Shown piece after piece: positions 11,486 through 23,784 of a stretch of DNA of 64,000 nt. The notes beneath the pieces are model-generated. The model ran no database searches and was not told the DNA's origin. It worked only from the letters and a program-made list of their open reading frames with translations. The first letter of the stretch is position 1. Each line of letters opens with the position of its first letter. Position numbers and translations under genes: made by a program. The stretch comes from Dermatemys mawii (taxonomy: Eukaryota > Chordata > Testudines > Dermatemydidae): assembly GCA_007922305.1 (NCBI GenBank), contig ML677476.1:377675-441674 (forward strand). The letters run 5' to 3'.

Positions 11486-13286
11486 TATGCCGGGGGGGTC
11501 AGACTGTTCTAACCACAGTGCTCAGGGAACCAAATGTTTCTTCGTCTTGAGCAAAGTAGCTGGATCACTGTAATTTTTAAGTCTAGACCAGACCTCAATT
11601 GAACAGTGTGTTTTAAAAACTGTCCTGCACTAGAACCCCTCATCTGGACCACACGAATTTCATGAAAATTCTGATTTGGATCTAGATGCGAGCTCCACAA
11701 AGCCACTCTACCGCTATAAAAAGAGCCACTCTACCGCTCCAAAGAGTATCCTCCTGAATCCAGGGACTGCACAAAGACAGGGAAAGTGGAGGTTTAGATT
11801 CAAATCCAGATCTAGGCCTCTCAACTTGAGACTATCTCCAGTAATGTTATGAGGTTTAACAACAGTAGGTTACATTGTGAACATTGGTGGAGAAATTAAA
11901 GACTTTCAGCCTTTCTGTCCAGTAAAGAACAAGCTTGCTTTCAAATTTATTACATTTAATCCTGTTTACTATGCTACTGATTCAGAGCCAACTGACAATG
12001 GAGCTCCATAGTGCTAGGCACTGTACAAACACAGAGTAGAAGATGGTCCCTCCCCCTAAAGAGCTTACAGTCAAAACAGAGAAGACAGGCACAGTGCAGG
12101 GAAGGGATGCAACACACAAGCAGAGTGAACAATGTGATGGTGGCAATTATCATGTTAGTCATAGGATATTTTTAATCCATTGCATTCTGCTTCTTGTCGT
12201 GGCTTAAGAGAGCCAGTGTAGAGTTTTCAATATAATATTTAGTCTGATATAATGCCTTGATTTCTCAAACTGATCCCAAAAATGCCACAAGGCGGTCTGC
12301 AGCTGCTGTCTACCTGTCTATTGATTTAGAAACCTTTGGCTTAATGGGGCTAGTGCAAATTTTCATTCTTTTTTATTTGTTTTAATTGAAAAAAAATAAT
12401 TGCAGAGTATATTATTAAAATATAAGTGTAGGCCCCAGTGTCTGAGCGAGCTGGGCTTCTGAGATGCCATCGGAGAAATCCATGTTTGCAAATACAGGAG
12501 GAGAAATAAAACCAAACTGTGTTGTTTTCTTCCAGCCCGATTGGTGGAAGAAACATGAGCAGGGATTGTGAAATTCTATGTGGGTTGGGGTTTTTTTTTT
12601 AGCTAACCTAGTGCATTATCCAAAGACTAGTTCTTCTGCACTGACAGCTGCACAGTAAAAGATGTGCCATATGGTAAAATATGCAAATGACCTACACGTG
12701 TGTATTTCTTCCTCTCCTACTGGGCAGGGAATTGGGAACCTAAATTTAAAGTGGAAAAATCAGACGATCACAGTGGAACGAATCTAAGGCCAATACTCAT
12801 TGCCGAGGAACTGTGGTACATTCGAGCTAACTTGATGTGAGTGAGGAACCCAGCAAAGGGGACATCCAGGCAATGGCACCCACAGGCAATGATGTTGATA
12901 CTCAGCCTGGCAGACACAAGAGACATGAGCTAAGAGGAGCAACTGGAGTACCCTAGAGCAATATTAGCTAACTAAGTCATTACTCCCTGAGATATGTAAA
13001 ATACATTTTAATTATTTTAAAGGCACAGGTTCAACTAAGATGTGAACCATTAACGGTGAACTAGTGAGTGGAACAGCAAAGTAAAAGTTACCTGGGGCAA
13101 AAAACAGATTTTCATCTTATTTTAAACTTCCACCTTTCTGGTGTCTTCTGTAATGTTGTGACACAGGATTTCCCACTAAGATCTGACTTGTCAATAAATT
13201 AATCAGAGCAGGGAGAACCAGAACCTTAAATCTTCTTCTGCTGATTGTTTGTTGCCTTTGCCTCTCAATCTCTTGGATTTACTAAA
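11486..13286. other. unassigned DNA
   Basis: No exon recognised. An old LINE/SINE-like block at about 11985-12075 contains tgctaggcactgtacaaac and aaagagcttacagtc, a motif pair also seen in part near 31010-31040 and 53545-53650. Confidence 0.45.
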
Positions 13287-13294
13287 CTTAGTCC

Positions 13295-13578
13295 TTGTGT
13301 ACACTGGGGGGGGGGATTGATCTAAGATACGCAACTTCAGTTACGAGAATAGCGTAGCTGAAGTCAACGTACCTAGATCGATTTACTGCAGAATCTTCAT
13401 GGTGATGAGTTGACTGCTGCCGCTCCCCTGTCGACTCCACCTGCGTCTCTTGCAGTGCTGGAGTACAGAAGTTGATGGGAGAGCACTCGGGGATCAATTT
13501 ATCATGTCTAGACTAGATGCGATAAATCAACCCCCCGACAGATAGATCTCACAGCATCGATCCCCATGTATACCTGTC
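13295..13578. mobile_element. MITE with GTCTACACT-type ends, copy 2
   Basis: About 284 bp, bounded by cttagtcc and cttagtga (6 of 8). The interior has two blocks that recur in the element at 40665: gatctaagatacgcaacttc and actcggggatcaatttatc. A foldback follows, where atttatcatgtctag pairs imperfectly with a later atgcgataaat. No protein frame. Confidence 0.6.
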
Positions 13579-13586
13579 CTTAGTGA

Positions 13587-14775
13587 CCGTGAGACAACGT
13601 AAGAGTTCATGGGTGGGATTTTTAAAGGTCTGAGCACCAGTGTACCTTGGCTCCCATTGAAATCAGTGTATTGACTTCAAGGGCGGCAGAGTTATTTCAG
13701 TGGGGGGTGCTTCTGAAAATCTCAGCTACACTCTTTTGTAATTCTCCTCGGAAGAATTCAAGATCCAGGACTTAACTCTGAGCTAGAGCCAATTAGAAAA
13801 GTAAAGGGAGTAAAAATAGATCTCCCATTGGTTCTGGGCCACAAAATGCTTCAGGTTTTGAAAGACGTTTTGTAAAAGTGTTCAAAATCTTTACACTTAT
13901 TTTTAGGGTCTGCGATGGGGAAGGTGCCATTGCCTGCAACCTATTTGCAACCTTCTCCCCACTCTTATCTCCCTCAATTTATTTTTCCATCCAAACCAGG
14001 CCTGATCCAAAGCCCATAAAACTTAGTCATGGAGCAAAGGAGGAAGTTCATATTTCAGTTTTGCAAACTGGCTGCAGGCTGATACTTTAGGTTCATCTTC
14101 TGTGTATCTTCCAGGAAAAAAATAACAACTCTGTCTAAATCTCAATAAGCTTTGGATTCTCTCCCATTTCAATGTTGGGTACAGGTTTAGTTCAGTTCCG
14201 ATTTAGTCATAATGGCTATGCCGTTCTACATCCCTAGTTCAGACACGGTTCAAATAAATCCCACTGTCAAAATAAAGAAACTGAAAACCTTAAATCACAT
14301 ATTTTTTGCCAGTTCAGCAATATATTCCGTATGCAGCTTTAGCACACTCTGAGTCAGAAGCTACTGTCTGCAATTGTTTCTGCTTCATCTGGATTTACAG
14401 GGATAAGGAGAGGGGGACAATAAAAACATTCAAGTTCTTGCACTGAGCTGTAGATTATTTTCTCTAATTAACCCCCCTGCAAATTCACCCCATCTATAAA
14501 CTATTGGACAGGTGGGTGTTTTGCAGATGGCAAACAGGATATACAACTGTACATGGAACATCTGTCAGAGGGATGGCTGGATTTATAATTGCCAACAAGC
14601 CATGTTTTTGGCTGGAGGATCCAGAGTTGCTGTCTAGAGAGAATTTTCCAAGTCTGCTGGCCCTAATTATAACAATAATCATCCTATGTAATAATGAGTT
14701 GTGCCAAAACCACTTCCTCTCATATCTCCCTACCCCTATCTATCTAATCAGGTGTTAGTGCCCTTCTGCACTATA
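13587..14775. other. unassigned DNA
   Basis: No exon, RNA gene or nameable repeat seen. Confidence 0.45.
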
Positions 14776-14985
14776 TAACAACAACAATAATAACACCTAG
14801 CTCTTATGCAGAGCTTTTCATCATTAGATCGCAATATACTGCATTTTTAGTTAGGGGGAAACTGAGGCACGGGGTGGTATAGTGCTTTGCCCAAGGTCAC
14901 ACAGCAGGCCAGTGACAGAGCCAGGAATAGAATCCATGTCTCCTGAGTTCTAGGCCAGGGCTCCATAAACTAGGCCACTCAGTGT
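14776..14985 (+). repeat. MIR-like (CORE-SINE) fragment
   Basis: A clear MIR core order: gggggaaactgaggcacg, then ctttgcccaaggtcacacag, then cagagccaggaatagaat. This is the best preserved of the MIR-like copies in the window. Confidence 0.75.
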
Positions 14986-15739
14986 GCCGTTTTGTGGACA
15001 TAAAATGAGCAATAGAAGTTTGCCAACTTTCTATTAGTTAAATCTGACTGGCACTGCAGATGATCGAGTTCATATTTTTTTAAACTCAGGTTGTTTAGCA
15101 AACAAGATTGAATGGGGCTTTGGGGGTGGGGTCAGCAGTTGAAAATGAAATAGTAAATCGATGTATTGTCTAGATTGGAAAGAAAGCAGCCTATAGCCAT
15201 GGAATGAGGCATCACTGGAGGCAGGGAATGGAATGGAAGTGAGTGTAGACATAGAAGGCTGGGTTCCAGGGTTGGTGCAGCTCCTTGTTTTGTTGGAGAG
15301 ACAACTTAAGCACTTGCAAATCTCTATCACATAACAGGTGGACAGGTTCCCCGTACGGCTGATAGATTGGGGGGATGAGGAGGAAAGAAGTATCATTTTG
15401 GAAAACAAGGTTGTCAAGGCATGATATGGTTTGCTAGTGTTTAAACATTGCTATGAGAGAGAAACCAAAATAATATGCACAGCATCACAAATGTGAAATT
15501 CATAGGAGGAATGCTTGTGTTCTACTTTTTTTTTTTTTTTTTTACCATTTGCTTCATTTTAAATCTGTTTTGACCCATTTACTGTGCTGTTCTCCACCTG
15601 AGCAAAATTCACCTCTGTGCAGAGAGCAGGCACCAAGCCCATCTGTTTCACTTAACAAAGAGAAGGTCAAGGCTGACCACACTCTACCTGTACATGAGAA
15701 ACAGAAATCATTAGGGAGCTCTTCAGTCTAGCAGATGAA
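14986..15739. other. unassigned DNA
   Basis: No exon recognised. A long poly-T tract lies at 15527-15543. The 115-codon minus frame at 15070-15417 has no recognisable domain. Confidence 0.45.
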
Positions 15740-16020
15740 GGTATAACAAGATCCAGTAGCTGGAAGTTGAAGCTAGACAAATTCAAACTGGAAACTATTT
15801 TTTTACAACAAGGGTAATTAACCATTGGAACAATTTGCCAAGGGTCGTGATGGAGTCTCTATCATGGGTAATTCTAAAAGCAAGATTGGAATTTTTTATA
15901 AAAGATACACTCCAGTTCAAAAGGAAGTATTTTGGGGAACTTCTATGGGCTGTGTTATATGAGAGGCTGGACTAACTAGATTATCAAAATGGCCCCTATG
16001 GACTATCTATGAATCTATGT
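15740..16020 (+). mobile_element. CR1 LINE 3' end
   Basis: It contains successive CR1 3' blocks: aacaagatccagtagctgg, gggtaattaaccattgg, caatttgccaagggtcgtga, and a terminal gactatctatgaatctatg. No intact frame; the stretch is the ORF2 C-terminus and short 3' UTR. Confidence 0.85.
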
Positions 16021-17589
16021 GTGTCTTAAATCCTCAGAATAGAGTTGCATGGGACTTCAGTGGTGGATAGACCAGGTTGCTAGCCCTTTGCATGGAAGTA
16101 AATATCATCCTCCATTCACAAATGCTATTGACCTTAACGCCAGAATCTGCTCTCTCTTAACACTGGTGGAAATCTGGAGCAATTGCATTCAAACCAGTGA
16201 TGTAATTCCAGATTTACTTCAGTGTTATGGACTGCAGAATTTGGCCCATTGGAACAGATTTTTAAAAGGACTGAGAACCAGATTTCAAGTGCTCACCAGG
16301 CACATTTCAGGCCACATTTTCAAAACAGCTTGACACCCAATGTATGGGGCACTTTTGAAAAATCTGACCCTTATGTAGTTGCCTGAGTGGAGGCAGAACT
16401 TTTCTGAAAATCTGACCAGAGTTGTGCTCGTCCTTTTGGAAACCTCACCCTAAATTTGTGTCTCTATCCTTCAACAAAGAGAGTTATAATTCCCACCCTA
16501 TATTTGCCATGTAGCCAATTTAGCTAAATTAATTCAGTATTGATTTAATTTGTTCTAATATTTCTGTTGTTATATTTATTATTAACAGTTCCTCATAAAT
16601 CAACCCCATGGATAGATTAGCATACTCTAGTTATTTCAAGCACACACTTCTATCCACTAGAAGGTTTACCTTGCAACCAAATTAATATATTTACAACCTG
16701 CAGGATATTATAAAGAACAGTGATTAAAAGTGCATTTCTTCCATCTGATCTTAGAGTAATGTAGATAAGGCCTGACATTTCAGTCAACAGAAAATGTACG
16801 ACTTTGGCTTTAGCATTAAGCGAAACTAGCAATGATTATTTTGCCTCTGGCTGCTAATTATTACTGTACAGTACTTCAGAAATACTTAAAGCCACAGCAT
16901 GTGCAAACCTACAGCAGAGCTTAGCAAATCACATAGTTTAATAAAGTACCTGCAATGTGACGGTGGTTGGCTATATCTTTTTTTTCCTCATGGTGCAGTA
17001 GCTGAAACGGCAGCTGCTGTAAAATAGCATCTCATTGAGCAGTTTTCTGGAGTGTTGAAAGGACTGTTTTATTCTTGTTTATTTCTCTAGGGGCTAATAA
17101 ACCACTGAAATAGAAAGATTTTGGTTAAACCCATCAAGCACGCGAGATATTAGTATTGCTATCTGGCTTCCCCCTGTGCTCATTTAAATCAATGGCAAAA
17201 CTCCTACTGATTTTAGGGGTTCGAAATCAGGCAAATAAAATACACCATGGACTAAACATAAGGGCATGGTTTGTGACACATAGACTAAGCCTACATGCTA
17301 AAGTTCCATTACCTGTGATATCTAAAGTTAGACTGGAGACCATTGAAGAATATCTTATAGGGAACAATCTGCAATGTCTAGACCAAGGAATAAATTATAT
17401 AACCAGACTTTTCCAGCTCTAACTTATACGATTTTTAAAATCCAGGTAAAGTATTGTCAGTATTGATTGGTAGTTTCCAAACATACACAACTATGGATGT
17501 TGTCACTGAAATGCATGTGTTGCTATCCCCATTAATGGCCCATACGCCACTAACAAATTATCTACCTTTCATTTGGAAAGCACTGGAAT
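16021..17589. other. unassigned DNA
   Basis: No exon recognised. The 94-codon frame at 16049-16333 overlaps old-repeat-like sequence and has no domain. Confidence 0.45.
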
Positions 17590-17778
17590 GGGTGTGTAGC
17601 TCTGGAATGGCTTACCTAGGGAAGTGGTGGAATCTCCTTCCTTAGAGGTTTTTAAGGTCAGGCTTAACAAAGCCCTGGCTGGGATGATTTAGCTGGGGTT
17701 GGTCCTGCTTTGAGCACGGGGTTGGACTAGATGACCTCCTGAGGTCCCTTCCAACCCTGATATTCTATGATTCTATGA
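17590..17778 (+). mobile_element. CR1 LINE 3' end (young-looking)
   Basis: The copy has the standard CR1 terminal blocks: tggcttacctagggaagtgg, ggtttttaaggtcaggctt, ttggactagatgacctcctg, and the terminal tattctatgattctatga octamer repeats. It is well preserved, so it is a young subfamily copy. Confidence 0.9.
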
Positions 17779-19099
17779 AAGCAAAGTCCTATTCAATTTA
17801 CAGCAGAAGTAGTGGAAAGCATGTGAATTAGCTAACTTCTGTTTTGTTGTGGGTTGTTGTCTGCATAAAAAAATGGCTGAATAGATCAGATTTTTTTCTT
17901 TCAAATTTTGAAAATATATATATATAATTCTCTAGCTCAGACCTTGCATGCCATGTTTCAACTAGGAGGGAATTTTTATGGTCAAATTATAAAACCGTGA
18001 AAATAGGAGTTTATAATGGAAACGCTGATGCAACCGTAACTATGGTATTGCAATTGCACCACTATAAGAAAATTGGTTTAGATAATATAACCTTCTGAAA
18101 TGACTGCAGTTCTAAATGATCCTGCATCTCCATAAATCTAAGCTAACTCAGTAATTCAAAATTACAAAGATTTAAGTTTAGTACCAATAAGCAATAAACT
18201 TATGGCTATTGCTATAATAACTGCTGGTCTGTGCTCCCTTATTTCACAGCAGGTGGTCTTCAGGCTAGTCAGGCTGAATGAAAACACTTCAAACTAATTC
18301 TAAGCTAATCCCTAAAGTTAAGTGGAGACAGATTTCCAAACTCCCTTGCAATCATTTCTGTTGGCAAAAGGGATTTTATTATTTTAACCAACGCACCAGA
18401 GTATCATCCTTTTTTACATTGTTTTATACTAATATGCTACACAGTGACAGCTGTCACATTGTATTACTGCAGTATGTCAGGAGGAAGCCACTGTGGGATA
18501 TGTAACATTGCTCTAAACAGACTGTACTTCTTTGTATCGACTTAAAAGTTTTTATTTTAGATTCACCTAATGCATGGAGGGTAGAAGTCTCAATGCCTGA
18601 TTCTCCTGTCAGTTGTATTAGTGTTACATTGCTGTGACCCCACTAAATTTAGTGGAGTTACTCCTGATGTACTATGGTAGTAAGGGAAAGGAGATTCGGG
18701 TCCTTCAGGCCTCTGACGGGGAGTACAAACCCCACCCTGGGTCTGACAGGTTAAAGGAAAATTATGGGGCCCAGGTAGCCCCTCCTGTCCAGACCTGCAC
18801 AGCATGTGCTAAGCCCAATTAGGGCCGATGGGTTAGTTGTCTTTATTTTTTCTTTTGTTACTTTATCTTGGATTTGGCATGGTGGGGGAAGATGAATGGT
18901 AGGAGGGCCTGGGCTCCCCTAACAACTGCCCCTGCTGCAGGATGGGCATAAGCTTCATTTCCACACACACACCCCATCTAATAAGGAGAGGGAAATGACA
19001 TTTCAGACCCTGTGGTGAAGCTAAGCCTCCTAGCAAGGTAGGAACTGGTCTGAAAGGCCTTCCAGAGGGGAGGCAGGGCTGAGAACAGGATGTGTTATC
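17779..19099. other. unassigned DNA
   Basis: No exon recognised. An (AT)n run lies near 17913-17927. Confidence 0.45.
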
Positions 19100-19330
19100 T
19101 GTTAGGTAGGCCTAATCCTTGTACCACTGGAGACATGGGTGTCACCCAACGGTAAAGTTGGCCTTGCCCTTCCTCCCCGCAAAAGTGACAACCCCCCCAT
19201 ACCCGGTGACCCTGCTGTTGGTGGCGGCCCTGGCTTTAGAGCTGACTTTAGTGTCCTCAGCAGCAGCAGCACAGAAGTAAAGGTGGCAATCTCATGACCC
19301 ATCCCCGACCACAGTCTGACTTTGCAGTCA
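19100..19330. repeat. GC-rich dispersed repeat related to 33640-34120
   Basis: It shares the block cagcagcagcacagaagtaa and nearby gtggcaat with the repeat near 33.7-33.9 kb. Ends not resolved, no protein frame. Confidence 0.4.
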
Positions 19331-20239
19331 ATGACAGTCTCCTTGGGCACCCCAGTCTGTCTTGCCACCCAGGCAAGCTTGACTCTGTGATATATGGTCT
19401 CTGGCACCAAACATCACAACAATATTCAGGTTACTCCCGGTCCCAAAGGACCAGTCATTTACTCCAGGTCATTTGCACCCTAGATCTCTCACCAAAGACA
19501 ATACTTGTAGTAAACTAACTAACGATTCATCCAGCTAGGAAAAAGAAGCCGGTAACATACACATTCACAAATGAGATACTGTCTTGGGTACCAAAAGATA
19601 ATAGAAACTTCTATAATAAGTTGGCTTTACATGTCCTTTGGGGCTAACCAGCTGTGTTTATTTTGCTTATGCTTAATGATTCTTGCCCCTGTAGAGTCCA
19701 AACAACAAAAAGAACCAACTTTTTCCTTGTCGAGGTTTTTTATCTCCTTCACCCCAGAGTCCAAGCTGATGGAATGAGATCATGCACAAGGCTCCCCTTC
19801 CTGGAGTGGGTGAAGAATGCACTCAACAAGGTCTCTGTCCTTGGATGTTTCACAATGGCTCACTTTCTTTCAGTGGGCCATTTTGTGAGCAGGACAAGCC
19901 CTTTACCATAATCAATGCTTTTTCTCCTGTTGGCGTGTTACACAGTTACAGAGGTTTACAATGCAAATGTTCAGTATAACTTTATACCCGAGGCAACGGA
20001 GGTTAAAAGTGAAATCAATACATGCAGCATCCTGCCAGATACTCAGAAGATCTAAACACCAAACACATTCTTACAATGCTAATGTTAATAATACTAGTAC
20101 ACAGGCGAGGCAGACTGGTTTTCAGCTACACATTTGTCAGTATTGAGAGGTCTGGGACCCTGGCATGACAGGAGCCCCTCCCCAGGCCTTGACCCTGTCT
20201 GGCCCAGACCTGCTGCGGATGCGGGAGAAGTGCGTCTCT

Positions 20240-20555
20240 CCCTCAGCTCAGATATTGCTGTTAGGAGAGAGAGCTGTGGGAGGGGGAGTCCTCTTTGTCC
20301 ACCGTAGTCCTGGGGAGCCCCACTTCACTCCAAAGCCCTCATCCCCGGCCCCACCCCAGAGCCGTCATCTCCCCCCCCACACACACACACACCAACCCTC
20401 TTCCCCAGCCCTGAACCCCTTCCCACATTCCAAACCCCTCAGCTCCAACCTGCCACATGAATTTTGTTATGTCACACATCACCTCCATGTTGGTGCACAT
20501 AACAAAATTCATTCCGCACATGGGTGGGAAAAATTAGAGGGAACGCTGGTCCGCA
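20240..20555. mobile_element. GC-rich dispersed repeat with 16-bp foldback
   Basis: A C-rich tract with ccccagccctgaacccc-type near-repeats ends in a foldback: atgaattttgttatgt (20457-20472) pairs exactly with acataacaaaattcat (20497-20512) across a 24-nt loop. The block ends aattagagggaacgctgg. The organisation suggests a non-autonomous transposon; the left end is not resolved. Confidence 0.5.
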
Positions 20556-20559
20556 CTGC

Positions 20560-22258
20560 CTGAACATTAGCCTAAGATCCTGATCTTGCCATTTGTTGCA
20601 TGCACTTCTGTGACAGGGTCCATCAGGCCTTCTCTGCCCCCTGCTGGAGCTATCAGTGCCCTGATATCCACCTCTCTCCTCTTAAAGAAAACATCCTCAG
20701 ATAGGACTAACCATCAGATTTAGCTTTCCAGAGGCCTACAAGGAGACGCTGATCAATAGAGAGCCCACAGGCCTGTCTGGAAAAGACAATGCTGCCATGT
20801 GGAGTTAACAGGAAAGGAGCTCCTCTGTATTGGATTAGGAACACTGTGCCTAAGGAGTCACATGTTTGTTTCTTTTTTTAAAGGGGCAGACAGCCAAATA
20901 TTGAATTTATGTTTCACTAATCGTTTGAGACTGACGCCAAGCCTGCTCCGTACTCCCTACTGCTCTACCCTGACAGCCACAGGCTCTGTGCAGGTGCGGC
21001 AGTCCACCCACAGGTAAAGGTATCAGGACTGGGGTCTTCATTTGCATCAGGATTGGGGTCTTCAATTAGAAACCATACTAATGGTGGTCTTGATTCTGTA
21101 AGTCCTCACATATCTCCCTGAACTGTCATGCTTCCCTGCATGCCTGCTGTTTTTGTCTCATCTATGCATGGTGAAAAAAGGGTGATACATGTTAAAGAAA
21201 GGGCAGGGGAAATACTGCATGATTTAGGTGAGCGATCCCACAGCCCAAGTAGCAAATAGGGCAAATTCAGCACAGTAGTTGCAGTGAATGTTGGAGAAAC
21301 CCCTAGGCTGAAATATGTTTACATCCATCATCTGTGGAATAACTGAGGGCATTCAATAGGGATAATTTGTGATCAAGAAAGTGCTTAAATTCCTCCCCCA
21401 AAAGAGCCAAATTCCCTGTTGGTATAAATCGGTAAAGCTCTTGACTTCTGATCAAGCAGCCTTTTTATATCAATCAAGAATTTGGCCCCAATTGTTTGCC
21501 AGTTCTAGTAAATACTGACCTTGATTCAAATTGATGACCAATTAGCCTCCATGTAAAATGGTCTATACACTTTTACAAGACTCTTTAGCCACCTATTACA
21601 TCAGTAAGAGAAGTGAAAAGTTTCAAACTTCCTTTAAAAAGCCATTTTCAACTGTGTATGTTCCCTTGTCCTGTCTGGTCTCCGTTTCTCTCTGCCTAAG
21701 CAGTTTTAGACTGTATTTAAATGTTGCATTTCCAAGTGTTCATGATTCTATACAAAGCTCATCACACATCACTCATGCCTTATTTCACGGGCTGAGCTGG
21801 TAATTAGCACATTTCACAATTAGCCAGTGTCTTTCCTCTGCTAATTTCATTCTATGATGAAGGTGCTAACTTGGCGTGAAGCTGTAATGTACTCGTTGAT
21901 TTATTAAGCCTCCTTGGATTGATGATAATCGCATGCTGTGCCTTTACTGTCGGGAACGTTAACAACATCCATTTGTAAGAGATGGTATTTGGAAAGTGAT
22001 GTTGGTGTGATTGAATGTGTAATGAAGCCAGCTCAGATAGCAACTTCCCAAGGAAACTGTATTAAAGTTCCACTGAAGTTTCTGCTCAAACATGGGCTCT
22101 GACTTTTTTAATGTGTAACTGTGGGGAAAGGGAGCTAACATGCTTCCTTCCTAACGAAGCAACACATAAGATTTATAGTAACTGTCATCTTTCACTCTGT
22201 AACCTCTGTCTTCAGTCAGGGTCAGTAGGTATTTTACTTTCATCCCTCAGATAACAGC
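20560..22258. other. unassigned DNA
   Basis: No exon, RNA gene or nameable repeat seen. Confidence 0.4.
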
Positions 22259-22266
22259 TGTACAAG

Positions 22267-22387
22267 TAGGGTGACCAGATGTCCCGACTGTATTGGGATA
22301 ATCCCAATTTTGGGTCTTTTTCTTATATAGGCTCCTATTACCACCTTCCCCATCCCAATTTTTGACACTTGCTGTCTGGTCACCCTG
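22267..22387. mobile_element. hAT-type MITE, GGGTGACCAGA family, copy 3
   Basis: A 121-bp element with ends tagggtgaccaga and tctggtcaccctg, flanked by a perfect 8-bp TSD tgtacaag (22259-22266 and 22388-22395). This copy fixes the family as hAT-like. Confidence 0.9.
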
Positions 22388-22524
22388 TGTACAAGCAACA
22401 CACCTTGTGGAAGAGGACTCTCTGGTTCATGACCTTTTGACTGCCAGTCCCAAGCAAAACAGACAATGTGGTAAGGCTACAACTTCCTGAAAAAACAAGA
22501 CCTGGGTTGCCTGGTGTTAACTGC

Positions 22525-22650
22525 CATTTTCAACAAATGCAAACAGTTCCGCCATACTCCCAGTTCCTGGAAGAAGTCTATGACGGATCTCATCTACAAG
22601 AAAGACGAGTGAGATGATCCCAACAACTGGAGACCCATCTCTCTCTGTGT
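22525..22650 (+). pseudogene. RT N-terminal fragment of an RLE-like (R2/NeSL-type?) LINE
   Basis: The + frame encodes a run matching the start of a non-LTR reverse transcriptase: W-K-K-S, then LIYKKDE, a stop, then DDPNNWRPISLC. The YKKxD...NWRPISL arrangement is characteristic of RT blocks 0-1. It is not CR1. Clade assignment is tentative. Related out-of-order fragments follow at 23100-23680. Confidence 0.65.
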
Positions 22651-23099
22651 AGTAGTAGGATCTTATGTTTGTATTTTATATCATTTAAAATAAAAAATAA
22701 ATAAGAATAATGTAGCATGTATTAAATGTTTTGGTGTTTGATTTAACCATATCCTGCCAACCACCCTTTTTGAAGAGCAGAGAGGACTGGCCTTATGGGC
22801 CATTGGTAAAGATGCATCAGCCAGAATCTGTATTTGAAGCTGATTTCAAGGCAGTGACACAGCTTTAGGGCAACCACTTTGTTGTAGGTTTAGCATTTTC
22901 AAATAAGTGAAAGAATGCAATGATTGTTTTTCTCTTGCATTGCAATTTGATGTTCCTGTTCAAAATGTTATGTGTAAATCAGTTCCAGTTTGTGTGTAAA
23001 TAAGGAATGTGGGTGTTCAAAAACAAGCGTAAAGGCCATCACCGGATCAAATGTTCTAGAAAAGAACCGAAGACAAATGCCAGGGGATCAGGAAGTTAC

Positions 23100-23205
23100 A
23101 ACACACCCCTACTGAAATGAGCCCCTTCATTTTCAACTTAGCCATGAAGCCACAGTCTAGGTGGTTTCAATCTATTCAGCAACAGAATGAATATCCTGGC
23201 CTACA
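23100..23205 (+). pseudogene. LINE RT fragment (LSP.xFNLAM block)
   Basis: It encodes SPFIFNLAMKP, the segment that normally follows the QGCPLS motif of a LINE reverse transcriptase, and then NEYPGLH, close to the N-x-L-x-Y block before the catalytic YADD. It stops short of YADD at the inverted junction near 23205. Confidence 0.6.
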
Positions 23206-23385
23206 CAGGGGGCAGCCTTGCTTCATACCACTACAGAGAGGAATTTCAGGCATCTTTCCTTCCATGGAGCAGATGGTTGTGGGGCAGCCTTTATGCAGTT
23301 CCCAGACCAGTTGGAGAAAGTTTTCAGGCATCCCAAACTCTCGCAGCTTAGCATTCCCCACTTCTGCTTTTAGAGGCAAAGTTTT
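23206..23385 (-). pseudogene. LINE RT fragment in inverted orientation
   Basis: The minus frame encodes GMPENFLQLVWELHKGC, then a short spacer, IPLCSGMKQGCPL. This is the RT segment ending in the conserved G(V/M)xQGCPLS motif. It should precede the + strand block at 23100, so the element has an internal inversion. Confidence 0.65.
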
Positions 23386-23504
23386 TGATAGGTATAGACT
23401 TTTTGTGTTTTGTTAGTTTTAGCACAAGGGTGGGCATGAAAAAGTTATAAAAGTAAAAAAAAATAATAAAAAAATATGTTTAGGCAAAAAATGTCCTCTA
23501 AAAC

Positions 23505-23680
23505 CAAAGTCCACCATGTACAAACCGTATGCCAGCTGCCTCGCGGCTAAGATCACAGACTGGTCGGTGAACAGAGGAGCCATCAGCTCCATCCAGAAAG
23601 GCTTCATGTCATGCGAAGGTTGCTACAAACACAACTTTGTCCTTCAAACTGCCATCCACTGGGCCAGGAGGCACGGATCC
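23505..23680 (+). pseudogene. LINE RT fragment (GFM..EGC..HNFVLQ block)
   Basis: The + frame encodes YKPYASCLAAKITDW, then AISSIQKGFMSCEGC and HNFVLQTAI, the RT region that normally follows NWRPISL directly. The frame is intact for more than 50 codons, but its position after the later RT blocks shows that the element is rearranged. Confidence 0.65.
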
Positions 23681-23689
23681 CTACCTGAG

Positions 23690-23784
23690 TCCGGAACCCC
23701 CTCCTGCACTCCAGCCTCCTCCCCCAGCCCTGAGCCCCCTCCTACACCCAAACTCCCTCCCAGAGCTTGCACCCCGCACCTTCT
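23690..23784. repeat. C-rich tract related to the 20.3-kb repeat
   Basis: It contains cctcccccagccctgagccc and similar near-repeats, as at 20330-20440. No coding potential. Confidence 0.4.

Noticed and set aside
20165..20563. 132-codon + strand frame
   Set aside because: Runs through a C-rich dispersed repeat and a foldback; histidine/proline/threonine runs come from simple sequence.
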